Notes under the pieces: model-generated
The model's input: only the letters and a program-made list of their open reading frames with translations
What the model was told of the DNA's origin: nothing
The model's database searches: none
Position numbers and translations under genes: made by a program
Shown here: positions 23,994 through 32,631 of the stretch, piece after piece
Numbering within the stretch: the stretch's first letter is position 1
Layout: every line of letters begins with the position of its first letter
Assembly: GCA_934271715.1 (NCBI GenBank)
Contig: CAKQRZ010000009.1
Coordinates: 1 to 64,000, forward strand
Direction: 5' to 3'
Source: an uncultured Alphaproteobacteria bacterium
GTDB taxonomy: Bacteria > Pseudomonadota > Alphaproteobacteria > RF32 > CAG-239
Length of the DNA: 64,000 nucleotides

Positions 23994-24770
23994 CTATTTA
24001 AGTTTATAGACAGTTATCTGACGAACTTTGAAACGCTCAACAATCATACCAGGTTTGGCATTTTCCCATGCAGGTTTATTGTACCATTTGGGGTCATCAT
24101 AGGTCTGAAGTTTTACTTTTTGACCATTTGTAAATGTCACTTCTATGACAGATATTTTTTTCTTTTCCTGAAAAACAACATCTGTCGCATTGTGCTTACC
24201 TTGTTTGTATTCTGCAGCCCAAGTTAAAGATTGTTCAGGTATCCAATGATAGATGTTTGCCATAAACTGAGCGTTAGTCCAATTTGTGCCTAGTGTTACT
24301 TTTTGAGAATTATATTCAGAGCATAACTTTATTGATTTAATTTTCAAAAGCAGTCTGTACTGCTTGCTAATCATTTCAACGGTTGCGCCGTCAGAGTATA
24401 GTAATTGCCCTTTTGTATATGATCCATATGCCAGTGCAGCATTATAAGGAGTGTATGTTTGCATATATTCCATCGGAGGATTGGTGCATTTTGTCACTAT
24501 ACTTATTTTTTCTAAATATCCATCTCGTTTATAGTCTGCATCAATATAGGTTAAAGAGCCGGAGGAACAAAAATACTTTCCTTTATAGCTATGAGTTTCT
24601 GTTTTAGGAAGAAGCAACATGCTCTTTCCCATATAAACAATCCTTGTTCCTGTTGTCTCGTACGTCCTATCTTTAATTTGTATATTATCCAGACTATAGA
24701 ATCTGATTTGAGCCGAAGCGTTATAATTAAACACAAAAGCCATCAAGATAACTAAAAATAATCTCATCAT
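23994..24770 (-). CDS. Orphan secreted protein, tandem paralogue B
   Basis: 258 residues with the same signal peptide as 23037 and the same C-terminal block (FTNGQKVKLQTYDDPKW, KVRQITVYKLK). The central 180 residues are only distantly similar and contain a Cys not found in the partner. An extra direct repeat in the C-terminal part (KWYNKPAWENAKPG) distinguishes it. The function is unknown; the mosaic pattern suggests diversification between conserved ends. Confidence 0.65.
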   Translation of the reverse strand: MMRLFLVILMAFVFNYNASAQIRFYSLDNIQIKDRTYETTGTRIVYMGKSMLLLPKTETHSYKGKYFCSSGSLTYIDADYKRDGYLEKISIVTKCTNPPMEYMQTYTPYNAALAYGSYTKGQLLYSDGATVEMISKQYRLLLKIKSIKLCSEYNSQKVTLGTNWTNAQFMANIYHWIPEQSLTWAAEYKQGKHNATDVVFQEKKKISVIEVTFTNGQKVKLQTYDDPKWYNKPAWENAKPGMIVERFKVRQITVYKLK

Positions 24771-24892
24771 AATAAAACCGGAATGTTTAAAGAGTCTTTG
24801 TTTGACCGGATACTCTGTATATAATAATAAATTGATAGACGTAATATAAAATATTTGAAAACTTTTGTCAATATTGTTTTGTCGGATTAAAT
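24771..24892. repeat. Duplicated 122-bp upstream region (copy B)
   Basis: The partner of 23805-23926; see that entry for the match. Confidence 0.85.
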
Positions 24893-24903
24893 TTAAAAAA
24901 CAC

Positions 24904-24932
24904 TTGAATTTAAAATTTATTTGCGGTATAAA
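24904..24932 (+). promoter_or_regulatory. Promoter of rpmI-rplT
   Basis: TTGAAT (24904-24909), a 17-base spacer and TATAAA (24927-24932). About 80 bases of untranslated leader separate it from rpmI, room for the known L20-type autoregulation, though no L20 site could be recognised. Confidence 0.6.
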
Positions 24933-25012
24933 GCTTTTTGTCTGAGTTGTTCGGGCGAATTGGCATGCCTGACAGCTTGTTGTTTAATTCCAGTTTATTG
25001 AAAGGGAATAAA

Positions 25013-25207
25013 ATGCCTAAATTGAAAACTAAAAGAGCCGCTGCTAAGCGTTTCGGCGTTACCGGCACCGGCAAATTGAAAAGAAACCATTCGTTCAAGA
25101 GACACCTTCTCTTCAACAAACCAAAGAAAATGAAAAGACAGGCTCGCGGCTCTGTTATTATTGCAGCTGCCAACAAGTTTGTTAAAAAGTTTTTACCGTT
25201 TATTTAG
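25013..25207 (+). CDS. rpmI: 50S ribosomal protein L35
   Basis: 64 residues, MPKLKTKRAAAKRFGVTGTG at the start, strongly basic, the usual length for L35 of the large subunit. The ATG at 25013 follows AAAGGGAATAAA. It is followed 13 bases later by rplT, the universal gene order. Confidence 0.95.
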   Translation: MPKLKTKRAAAKRFGVTGTGKLKRNHSFKRHLLFNKPKKMKRQARGSVIIAAANKFVKKFLPFI

Positions 25208-25220
25208 GGGAGGATAGGAT

Positions 25221-25580
25221 ATGTCTCGTGTTAAAAGAGGTTTAACGGCTCACGCTCGCCATAAAAAAATTTTGGATATGGCTAAAGGCTATAGAGGTCG
25301 TAATAAAAATGTATTCAGAGTTGCTGTTGAAAAAGTTGAAAAAGGTTTGCAATATGCTTACCGTGACAGAAAAGCAAAGAAAAGAAGTTTCCGCTCTTTG
25401 TGGATTCAACGTATCAACGCTGCTACACGTATCCATGATATGACTTACTCCCGATTTATCAGCGGGCTGATTAAAGCCGGTGTTGAACTTGACCGTAAAG
25501 TTCTTGCTGATATCGCTTTGAAGGAGCCCCAAGCATTTGCTAAGTTGGTAGAAACTGCCAAAGCGGCTCTTAAGAAATAA
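25221..25580 (+). CDS. rplT: 50S ribosomal protein L20
   Basis: 119 residues with the L20 signatures SRVKRGLTAHARHKKIL, AKGYRGRNKN, and LWIQRINAA. L20 is an early assembly protein of the 50S subunit and in many bacteria represses its own operon. The ATG follows AGGGGAGGATA. A terminator separates it from pheST. Confidence 0.96.
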   Translation: MSRVKRGLTAHARHKKILDMAKGYRGRNKNVFRVAVEKVEKGLQYAYRDRKAKKRSFRSLWIQRINAATRIHDMTYSRFISGLIKAGVELDRKVLADIALKEPQAFAKLVETAKAALKK

Positions 25581-25603
25581 AATAGATACAAAGTAAAAAG
25601 AAT

Positions 25604-25648
25604 AAAAAAGAGTCGGCAAACGGGCAGTCCCGAGGCGGACTCTTTTTT
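25604..25648 (+). terminator. Terminator or attenuator between rplT and pheS
   Basis: AAAAGAGTC pairs with GACTCTTTTTT, with an inner CGGG/CCCG stem. pheST operons are attenuated in some bacteria, but no Phe-rich leader peptide is seen, so a plain (perhaps partial) terminator is the simplest reading. Confidence 0.75.
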
Positions 25649-25676
25649 ATGTTTTAAAAAACTAAGGTTGCAAATA

Positions 25677-26786
25677 ATGGAAAATTTAGAAGAATTAAAA
25701 AACGATACCCTGACAAAAATCAGGGCGGCCGCAAATTTGAAAGAATTAGATGAAATCCGCGTGGTCGTTTTGGGTAAAAAAGGTAAGCTGACCGAACAAA
25801 TGAAAGGATTGGGCGCTTTGCCGCAGGAAGAAAAAATTGCCGCCGGTAAGGCTTTGAACGTTATCAAAAACGAAATTGACGCCGCGATTACAGAACAAAA
25901 ATCCGTATTGGAAGAAAAAGCTCTAAACGAAAAATTGACAAGCGAAACCATTGATGTTACTTTGCCGGTTCGTCCCGAAACTCAAGGACGCATTCACCCT
26001 GTATCAAAAATTTATGAAGAAGTTGTCGCTATTTTTGGCGAAATGGGATTCACGGTGGCAAACGGTCCGGATATTGAAGACCAATTCCATAACTTTAACG
26101 CTTTGAATATGCCGGCAAACCATCCGGCACGCCAAATGCAGGATACATTCTACCTCAGCAGCAACCCTGAGGAACCATTTGATATGGACACCGCATACGT
26201 TATCCGTACTCACACATCGGGAATGCAAATCCGCACTATGGAAAAGCAGCAGCCGCCAATCCGCATTATTGCTCCGGGGCGCACATATCGCTCGGACTAT
26301 GACGCTACTCACACTCCGATGTTTCATCAGGTTGAGGGTTTGGTGATTGATAAAAACATTACCATGGCGCATCTTAAAGGCTGCTTATATGACTTTATGA
26401 AAGCCTTTTTTGAACTGGACGATTTGCCGGTGCGCTATCGTCCGTCATATTTTCCGTTTACCGAACCTTCGGCAGAAATGGACATCGGCTGTCTGAAAAC
26501 TAAAAACGAGCTGAAAATTGGCGCGGGGACAGATTGGCTTGAAGTTTTGGGTTGCGGTATGGTACACCCGAATGTTTTGAAAGCCGGCGGAATTGATCCT
26601 AACGAATATCAGGGTTTTGCTTTTGGCTTGGGAATTGACCGTTTGGCTATGCTGAAATATGGTATTCCTGATTTGCGCACATTCTTTGAATCTGATGTTC
26701 GTTGGCTCAAACACTATGGTTTTACGCCGCTTGATTTTTCTTCTATGACCGGTGGTTTAAGCAATAACGGAGGACTTACACGATGA
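25677..26786 (+). CDS. pheS: Phenylalanine--tRNA ligase alpha subunit
   Basis: 369 residues. The N-terminal coiled coil (about 1-90) binds tRNA. The class II catalytic core follows, with motif 2 (RTYRSDYDATHTPMFHQVEG) and motif 3 (GFAFGLGIDRLAMLKYGIPD). It forms the alpha2-beta2 enzyme that charges tRNA-Phe. ATG 25677 follows AAGGT; an upstream TTG is rejected. Its stop overlaps the pheT start (ATGA), giving coupled translation. The C-terminus extends slightly past the usual end (FSSMTGGLSNNGGLTR). Confidence 0.95.
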   Translation: MENLEELKNDTLTKIRAAANLKELDEIRVVVLGKKGKLTEQMKGLGALPQEEKIAAGKALNVIKNEIDAAITEQKSVLEEKALNEKLTSETIDVTLPVRPETQGRIHPVSKIYEEVVAIFGEMGFTVANGPDIEDQFHNFNALNMPANHPARQMQDTFYLSSNPEEPFDMDTAYVIRTHTSGMQIRTMEKQQPPIRIIAPGRTYRSDYDATHTPMFHQVEGLVIDKNITMAHLKGCLYDFMKAFFELDDLPVRYRPSYFPFTEPSAEMDIGCLKTKNELKIGAGTDWLEVLGCGMVHPNVLKAGGIDPNEYQGFAFGLGIDRLAMLKYGIPDLRTFFESDVRWLKHYGFTPLDFSSMTGGLSNNGGLTR

Positions 26787-29167
26787 AATTTACTTTATCT
26801 TGGCTCAAAGAACATTTAGACACAACAGCTTCTTTGGAAGAAATCAGCGAAACATTAACCCGTATCGGTTTGGAAGTTGAAGAAGTTTATAATCCGGCCG
26901 CTAATTTAGACGGTTTTATCACCGCTCGTTTGGATAGCGTAGAAAATCATCCGGATTCTGACCATTTGCACGTTTTGTGCGTGAATGACGGAACCCATAA
27001 ATATCAAGTTGTTTGCGGCGCGCCGAATGTTTTTACCGGTTTAATCGGAATTTTCGCTCCGTCCGGAACATTGATTCCTTTGTTTAACGAACGTTTGAAA
27101 CCAACAAAAATCCGTGGTGTTGAAAGCAGCGGTATGATGTGCGCTTTTGATGAGTTGGGGATTGGTTCTGACCACAATGCCATTATTGAATTGCCGGCGG
27201 ATACGCAAATCGGCAGACCGGCGGCAGAAGTTTTGGCTATTGACCCGGTGATAGAAGTTTCTATCACGCCGAACCGTGCCGAATGTTTGGGTGTGCGCGG
27301 TATTGCCCGTGATTTAGCCGCGGCTGGATTGGGCAAGCTGAAGCCGTTGAATATTTTTAAAACTCCGGCTAAATTTGCTAATCCGATAAAAGTTACGGTG
27401 GAATGTCCGGCGGAATGTCCGACTTACACCGCGCGCTATATCCGCAATGTGAATAATAAAGCCGAAACGCCGAAGTGGATGAAAGACCGTTTGGAGGCAA
27501 TCGGTTTGCATTCTATTTCTCCGCTTGTTGATATCACCAATTACATAAACTACGATTTGGCTCGTCCGTTGCATGTTTTTGACGCGGATAAGCTAAGCGG
27601 CGATGTTGTTGTTCGTATGGCGAAAGACGGCGAAAAATTTACCGCGCTGAATGAAAAAGAATATATCTTAAATGATAAGGCCTTAGGCATTTGCGATGCG
27701 GAAGGTGTGCAATGTTTGGGCGGCATTATGGGCGGTTTGGCTAAAGGCTGCTCAGCAGATACAACCAATGTTTTGCTGGAATGCGCTTTGTTTAAGCCGG
27801 AATGTATTGCCTGCACCGGCCGTCATCTGCAAATAGATTCGGATTCTCGCTATCGTTATGAACGTTGGGTTGACCCTAAATCAAATATCAGCGGTTCGGA
27901 CTATGCTACGGCAATGATTTTAAGCATTTGCGGCGGCGAGGCGTCGGAATTGACCGTGGTTGGTTCGGAAGAATGCGAACCGCAAGCGGCTTATTTGCGT
28001 CCGGAGCGCTTGGAGACTTTAATCGGTTTGCCGGTAAGCGCCGAAAAATCTATGGAAATTTTGAACAAACTGGGCTTTGAAACTTCTTTGGAAAACGGCA
28101 AAATTAAGGCGGTTTCACCAAGTTGGCGCGGCGATATTGAAGGCGAGCATGATTTGGTTGAAGAAGTTGTGCGTATGATTGGTTTGGATGAAATTCCGGC
28201 TGTGTCTTTACCGCATGACAAATTCCCAAAAGAAACTTTGTCGCCGGCACAGCACAATGCCGTGATTGTAAAACATGAGCTGGCTTCGCGCGGTATGTAT
28301 GAAACCGTAACTTGGAGTTTTGCCGACAGCGATTTGGCGCAATATTTCCGCAAAGGACATGAAGCAATCATATTGGCTAATCCTATTGCCAAAGAGCTGA
28401 ATGAAATGCGTCCGTCAATTTTGCCGAATTTGCTGACTGCGGTTAAAAATAATATCGCCCGCGGTTATGCCAATGTTTCTTTGTTTGAAGTTGGTCCGGA
28501 ATTTTATGGCCGCAATCCGCAAGAGCAAAATATGGCGGCAAGCGGTGTTCGCTGCGGTCAAACGTCTAAAAAAGATTGGACGCACAGCAACCGCGACTAT
28601 GATGTTTTTGACGCTAAAGCCGATGCTTTGGCCGTGATTGCCGCGGCTAAAGGGCCGTTTGAAAATCCGCAGATTACTTTGGACGCGCCGTCGTATTATC
28701 ATCCGGGGCGCTCAGGAACTTTGCGTTTGGGGAAAAATGTGTTGGCCTACTTTGGCGAGATTCATCCGGCAGTATTAAAAGCCTTTGACATTAAAACCCG
28801 TGTTGTTGCTTTTGAGGTAATTTTAGATAATATTCCGTTGCCGCGCAACACACAAGGTAAAGCACGCAAAAAACTGGAATTATCGCAATTCCAGCCGGTG
28901 GACAAGGATTTGGCCTTTGTGGTTGACAAGTCGGTTAGCGCCGCTTCTATTATGGCCGCCGCTAAAAACGCCGACCGCAATCACATTACCGATGTGCGCG
29001 TGTTTGACGTCTATGAGGGCGAAAATATGCCGGAAGGTAAAAAATCCGTGGCGATTGCTTTGACATTCCAGCCGGTTGAACAAACCTTTACCGATAAAGA
29101 TATTGAAAATTTGATGAATAAAGTTATAGCGGAAGTCGGTAAAAAGACCGGCGGCGAATTGAGATAG
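26783..29167 (+). CDS. pheT: Phenylalanine--tRNA ligase beta subunit
   Basis: 794 residues, the normal length. In order: the EMAP/OB-type tRNA-binding domain (about 40-150, with HPDSDHLHVL), the B3/B4 editing region (about 200-400), B5 (about 400-475), the catalytic-like domain, and a C-terminal ferredoxin-fold anticodon-binding domain (about 700-794, ending GELR). It partners PheS. It overlaps pheS by four bases. Confidence 0.95.
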   Translation: MKFTLSWLKEHLDTTASLEEISETLTRIGLEVEEVYNPAANLDGFITARLDSVENHPDSDHLHVLCVNDGTHKYQVVCGAPNVFTGLIGIFAPSGTLIPLFNERLKPTKIRGVESSGMMCAFDELGIGSDHNAIIELPADTQIGRPAAEVLAIDPVIEVSITPNRAECLGVRGIARDLAAAGLGKLKPLNIFKTPAKFANPIKVTVECPAECPTYTARYIRNVNNKAETPKWMKDRLEAIGLHSISPLVDITNYINYDLARPLHVFDADKLSGDVVVRMAKDGEKFTALNEKEYILNDKALGICDAEGVQCLGGIMGGLAKGCSADTTNVLLECALFKPECIACTGRHLQIDSDSRYRYERWVDPKSNISGSDYATAMILSICGGEASELTVVGSEECEPQAAYLRPERLETLIGLPVSAEKSMEILNKLGFETSLENGKIKAVSPSWRGDIEGEHDLVEEVVRMIGLDEIPAVSLPHDKFPKETLSPAQHNAVIVKHELASRGMYETVTWSFADSDLAQYFRKGHEAIILANPIAKELNEMRPSILPNLLTAVKNNIARGYANVSLFEVGPEFYGRNPQEQNMAASGVRCGQTSKKDWTHSNRDYDVFDAKADALAVIAAAKGPFENPQITLDAPSYYHPGRSGTLRLGKNVLAYFGEIHPAVLKAFDIKTRVVAFEVILDNIPLPRNTQGKARKKLELSQFQPVDKDLAFVVDKSVSAASIMAAAKNADRNHITDVRVFDVYEGENMPEGKKSVAIALTFQPVEQTFTDKDIENLMNKVIAEVGKKTGGELR

Positions 29168-29178
29168 GGAGAAAATAA

Positions 29179-30696
29179 ATGGCTTTGAAAAACAGTCGTA
29201 AACAAAATTATCCGGAATGGTATCAAAGTGTAGTAGCCGAAGCCGATATGGCAGAAAACTCCGTTTCTCCGGGGTGTATGGTTATCAAATCCTGGGGCTA
29301 TGGAATTTGGGAACGTATCCAGCACGAAATGGATTATCGTTTTAAGGAAACAGGCCACGAAAACTACTATTTTCCGCTGTTTATTCCGCTTTCTTTCTTT
29401 CAAAAAGAAGCCGACCACGTTGAAGGTTTTGCCAAAGAAATGGCTGTGGTTACGCACTCTCGTTTGGTTAATGAAGACGGCAAGCTGAAACCTGCTTCCG
29501 AATTGGATGAACCGCTGATTGTGCGTCCGACCAGCGAAACCATTATTGCCGACTCGTTTTCTAAATGGGTAAAATCTTATCGTGATTTGCCGATTTTGCT
29601 GAATCAATGGGCAAACGTTGTGCGTTGGGAAATGCGTCCGCGCTTGTTTTTACGCACTCGTGAATTTTTGTGGCAAGAGGGACATACCGTACATGCCACG
29701 GCTAAAGAAGCCGAAGCCGAGACAACTAAAATGTTGAATGTGTATAAAGAAGTTTCCGAAGATGTTTTGGCTATGCCTGTGATTGCCGGACGCAAGCCGG
29801 AACATGAAAAATTTCCGGGGGCGGTAGATACATATTGTATTGAAGCCATGATGCAGGATGGTAAGGCTTTGCAAGCCGGAACTTCTCACTTTTTGGGACA
29901 AAATTTTGCTAAATCGGCGGATATCAAATTTGTTAATCAAAACAATGAGCAAGAATATGCTTACACCACTTCTTGGGGCGTTTCTACCCGTTTAATCGGC
30001 GGTGTGATTATGTCGCACGCTGATGATGAGGGAATGGTTGTTCCGCCAAGAATTGCACCGTATCAGATTATCTTTATTCCGTTGATTAAAAAGAATGATG
30101 ATGCCGCAAAAATTATGGAGTATATTGAAAATATTCAAGCTCAGTTGAAAAATAAAACCGCGTTTGGCGAAAGACTGCGCACCAAAATTGATTCTCGCGA
30201 CAAATCCAGCGTGGATAAAGTTTGGGAGTGGGTTCGCAAAGGCGCGCCTATGGTTTGCGAAATCGGCGCCCGTGATATTGAAAACGGCGGTTTGATGGTT
30301 AAAGAGCGTATTTTCTTTGGTCAGCCGGAAGGCAAAAAAATTCTGAAAACAGAAGAATTTGCGGCTACTGTCAGCGAACGTTTGGAATTTTTGCAACATG
30401 AGATGTTTAAGCGCGCAAAAGAGCGTTTGGAACAAAATATCCGCACCGATATTAAAACTCCGGAAGAATTTGCCGCTTATTTTGCCAACGGCAATGAATG
30501 GATTGAAGATGGTAAACAGGGTAAAGTTGCGTTTGTGCGCGGTAAATGGTGCGCAGACCCGGCAACCGAAGAATTGCTCAAAGCGATGAAAATCACCATT
30601 CGCTGCATTCCGTTTGACCAAAGCGGCACAACCGGAAAATGCTTGCTGACCGGTAAAGATGCGACTTTAGATGTGATTTATGCACGAAGCTACTAG
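29179..30696 (+). CDS. proS: Proline--tRNA ligase, archaeal/eukaryote-like type 3
   Basis: 505 residues starting with the type-3 hallmark (NYPEWYQSVVAEADMAENS, GCMVIKSWGYGIWE). It has motif 2 (NQWANVVRWEMRPRLFLRTREFLWQEGHT), motif 3 (SWGVSTRLIGGVIMSH), an anticodon-binding domain, and the C-terminal zinc-type domain ending in Tyr. It charges tRNA-Pro. Many alphaproteobacteria use the short bacterial form, so type 3 suggests an old replacement. It follows pheT by 11 bases and probably shares its transcript. Confidence 0.93.
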   Translation: MALKNSRKQNYPEWYQSVVAEADMAENSVSPGCMVIKSWGYGIWERIQHEMDYRFKETGHENYYFPLFIPLSFFQKEADHVEGFAKEMAVVTHSRLVNEDGKLKPASELDEPLIVRPTSETIIADSFSKWVKSYRDLPILLNQWANVVRWEMRPRLFLRTREFLWQEGHTVHATAKEAEAETTKMLNVYKEVSEDVLAMPVIAGRKPEHEKFPGAVDTYCIEAMMQDGKALQAGTSHFLGQNFAKSADIKFVNQNNEQEYAYTTSWGVSTRLIGGVIMSHADDEGMVVPPRIAPYQIIFIPLIKKNDDAAKIMEYIENIQAQLKNKTAFGERLRTKIDSRDKSSVDKVWEWVRKGAPMVCEIGARDIENGGLMVKERIFFGQPEGKKILKTEEFAATVSERLEFLQHEMFKRAKERLEQNIRTDIKTPEEFAAYFANGNEWIEDGKQGKVAFVRGKWCADPATEELLKAMKITIRCIPFDQSGTTGKCLLTGKDATLDVIYARSY

Positions 30697-30714
30697 TTTT
30701 TAGAGGGTATAAAA

Positions 30715-31050
30715 ATGTCAAAACAAACTTGTTTTATGATTTTTATTGCGTCTTTGGTGGTGATTATGGCGTCATTTATTTTGGGTTTCGGCGCTGTAAC
30801 CGCTCCGGTTTCGGAAACATTCGGCGCAATGAAAGGGTTATATTTAACCATTGCCGCCTTAGTAATTTCTTTGCTGCTCTTGAAGCAAAAATATTATTGG
30901 CTGCTGATTTTGGGCTGCGCGGTTGTCGCCGCTGTTTTAATCCAGCTTTTAATTGTCGGCGGTTCGGTAATGAGCATAGCCGTGCTTTATAAGATTGCAG
31001 CGTTTGCGGTGTATGCGTTTTTAGTACAGCTTGTCCGCTTCATGATATAA
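30715..31050 (+). CDS. Small multipass membrane protein
   Basis: 111 residues with three to four hydrophobic segments (about 8-28, 43-58, 62-82, 88-108) and short loops. There is no family motif. It lies 18 bases after proS and probably belongs to the same transcript, which then ends in the large hairpin at 31051-31156. The role is unknown. Confidence 0.6.
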   Translation: MSKQTCFMIFIASLVVIMASFILGFGAVTAPVSETFGAMKGLYLTIAALVISLLLLKQKYYWLLILGCAVVAAVLIQLLIVGGSVMSIAVLYKIAAFAVYAFLVQLVRFMI

Positions 31051-31156
31051 AAAAAGCCGGCTAATGGACTACTACTTTTAACTTTTTGTGCTTGTGTACC
31101 TTTTTGTACACGGCGCAAAAAAGTTAATGCGTATTAGCCTCATTATCCGGCTTTTT
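31051..31156. terminator. Long branched hairpin after 30715 gene
   Basis: AAAAAGCCGG (31051-31060) pairs with CCGGCTTTTT (31147-31156). Inside are nested pairs TTAACTTTTTGTGC with GCAAAAAAGTTAA and GTGTAC with GTACAC. Part of its 3' half is repeated in degenerate form at about 31225-31272. Confidence 0.65.
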
Positions 31157-31277
31157 GGGCTTATCTAACAGCGTATCTAGACTATCCGAATTTACAAAGC
31201 AGTTACAGCGAAAAAATCTTGCGGTGTATTAAGCTCGTTATCTGGCTTTTTCGGCTTGTCTAGCGTCTAGACTGCGA

Positions 31278-31325
31278 AAGAGAGAAAATTCATGTACTTC
31301 TGTGTATGCTAAAATTTTCTCTCTT
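31278..31325 (-). terminator. Terminator of prepilin 31330
   Basis: AAGAGAGAAAATT (31278-31290) pairs with AATTTTCTCTCTT (31313-31325). Almost the same arms form the hairpin on the far side of this prepilin locus at 32576-32612. Confidence 0.7.
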
Positions 31326-31329
31326 AGTA

Positions 31330-32229
31330 TCAAAATTCTAAAACTATGGCGCAGATTTTTTCTTCATCAATACAATAGTTGCAAATATCATTGATATCAG
31401 AAAGCGTAATTGAGCTTAAACATTTTGCGTTTGGATTATCCTTGCATGTGCTGTCTCCATAATATGCAGCACCGGATTTATATGTAAAAAAGATATGGTG
31501 TACGGCAGAATGCAGAGGCTGAACCAAATCAGTCATTAAACTTTGACAGAGTTTACCCGAAAAATTAGTATTGTGAGCAATATTGCCGTCTTCATCCAAA
31601 GCGCCGCCCAGATACATGTCTATAACCAGCCGGTTGTTGCGTGAAAATAATTGAATAATATTGCCGTAAGGGTCATACATTCGGCGGAAGTTTATTTTTT
31701 TATAGCTATCCGGAACCAGATTTAAGCCAAAAGCAAAATCAATCAGTCCGGCAGATTCTATAAGGTTGGTATTTTCGCTGTTTAGTTTTTGTATATAGTC
31801 TAAGTTTTCCAACAGTCCATAAATTAACATACTGTATTCATCCATAGCCTTATTGAGCTTAAATTTTTCCATAGCTTTGCTATATCCGGCAATGCCGCCG
31901 ACACTTAAAACTCCTATAATCGCCAAAACGCCGAGCATTTCAATCATACTGCGGCCAAGCGGGTTTGTGCCTCTGCCACCAGTCATCCTAGGCCGTGACG
32001 CACAGTCTGTACCTAGGATCTTGTCGCACCAAGGGCGTGGCAATCCCTCTCCCCCTGCGGGAGAGAGTGACGCCTTGGCGTCGGGTGAGGGGTATTTAAA
32101 GGACTCGCAACAAGAATTAAATAGGCGCCTAAAGCCCAAACCCGAAACGTCATACTTGTCGCCACACCCTGCAGGCTGTGGCAGACGAGTATCCATGATT
32201 TTGTTGCCAACGGCAACGCATATTGACAT
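31330..32229 (-). CDS. Type IV prepilin-like protein with repeat-derived leader
   Basis: The frame is 299 residues. The prepilin starts at G92 followed by RSMIEMLGVLAIIGVLSV, so the mature chain is about 31330-31953. The body contains YLGGALDEDG and C-terminal Cys pairs (STCKDNPNAKC, CNYCIDEEKIC), ending in LEF, the same subfamily as 19289, 39593 and 57086. The ATG at 32229 lies inside a repeat and has no ribosome site. Upstream the frame stays open to the (AG)n tract at 32452-32468 behind the ATG at 32491. The repeat-derived leader before the cleavage site is about 92 residues, or about 180 if read from 32491 with frame correction. Confidence 0.7.
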   Translation of the reverse strand: MSICVAVGNKIMDTRLPQPAGCGDKYDVSGLGFRRLFNSCCESFKYPSPDAKASLSPAGGEGLPRPWCDKILGTDCASRPRMTGGRGTNPLGRSMIEMLGVLAIIGVLSVGGIAGYSKAMEKFKLNKAMDEYSMLIYGLLENLDYIQKLNSENTNLIESAGLIDFAFGLNLVPDSYKKINFRRMYDPYGNIIQLFSRNNRLVIDMYLGGALDEDGNIAHNTNFSGKLCQSLMTDLVQPLHSAVHHIFFTYKSGAAYYGDSTCKDNPNAKCLSSITLSDINDICNYCIDEEKICAIVLEF

Positions 32230-32300
32230 TGCTTTAGCAATGGCGTTATGGATTCTCCGCCATGGTACTTCCGGCAGGGAGTACCGGCGAAGAATGACGC
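31954..32300 (-). repeat. Palindromic repeat modules in prepilin leader
   Basis: About 31954-32101 is the module adjacent to all four interrupted prepilins. About 32148-32297 is the complete nested palindrome also seen at 4649-4803 in the Cys-rich gene. Both are stop-free in the pilin frame. Confidence 0.8.
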
Positions 32301-32440
32301 TGAGAGTGGAGGCGGAAAAGCGCGTGAACGTGCCGCCTGCTAGTTTAGTTCTTAATGCGTTATTTCTGAAAGTGTCATCTTTTCTGCCAAACCCTGCAAA
32401 AACGTGCTGAGCGGCAGAAAATATGCCTTTAATCAGATGT

Positions 32441-32491
32441 TTAGGATTTGCAGAGAGAGAGAGAGAGACCTTTGAATAGCTTATTTTTCAT
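32441..32491 (-). CDS. Short leader ORF ending in an (AG)n tract
   Basis: ATG at 32489-32491 after GAGGAAAGAAAG; product MKNKLFKGLSLSLCKS, then TAA. The tract (32452-32468) is 17 bases, as in the other two copies, and the pilin frame is offset by the same one base. Confidence 0.6.
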   Translation of the reverse strand: MKNKLFKGLSLSLCKS

Positions 32492-32527
32492 CTTTCTTTC
32501 CTCTTATTTTAGTTAATTACTATACTC

Positions 32528-32557
32528 ATTCTATACCAGCCGCACTCCATAAGTCAA
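32528..32557 (-). promoter_or_regulatory. Promoter of prepilin leader type 2
   Basis: Minus strand TTGACT, 18 bases, TAGAAT, as at 4323-4352 and 19237-19266. Confidence 0.65.
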
Positions 32558-32575
32558 CCGTAAAATCAAAATGCA

Positions 32576-32612
32576 AAAAGAGAGAAAATTCATTTAGAAT
32601 TTTCTCTCTTTT
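32576..32612 (-). terminator. Terminator of nifJ
   Basis: AAAAGAGAGAAAATT (32576-32590) pairs with AATTTTCTCTCTTTT (32598-32612): a 15-bp A/T-flanked stem 20 bases past the nifJ stop. Confidence 0.8.
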
Positions 32613-32631
32613 ATTGCGCTAAGCCCGCATA

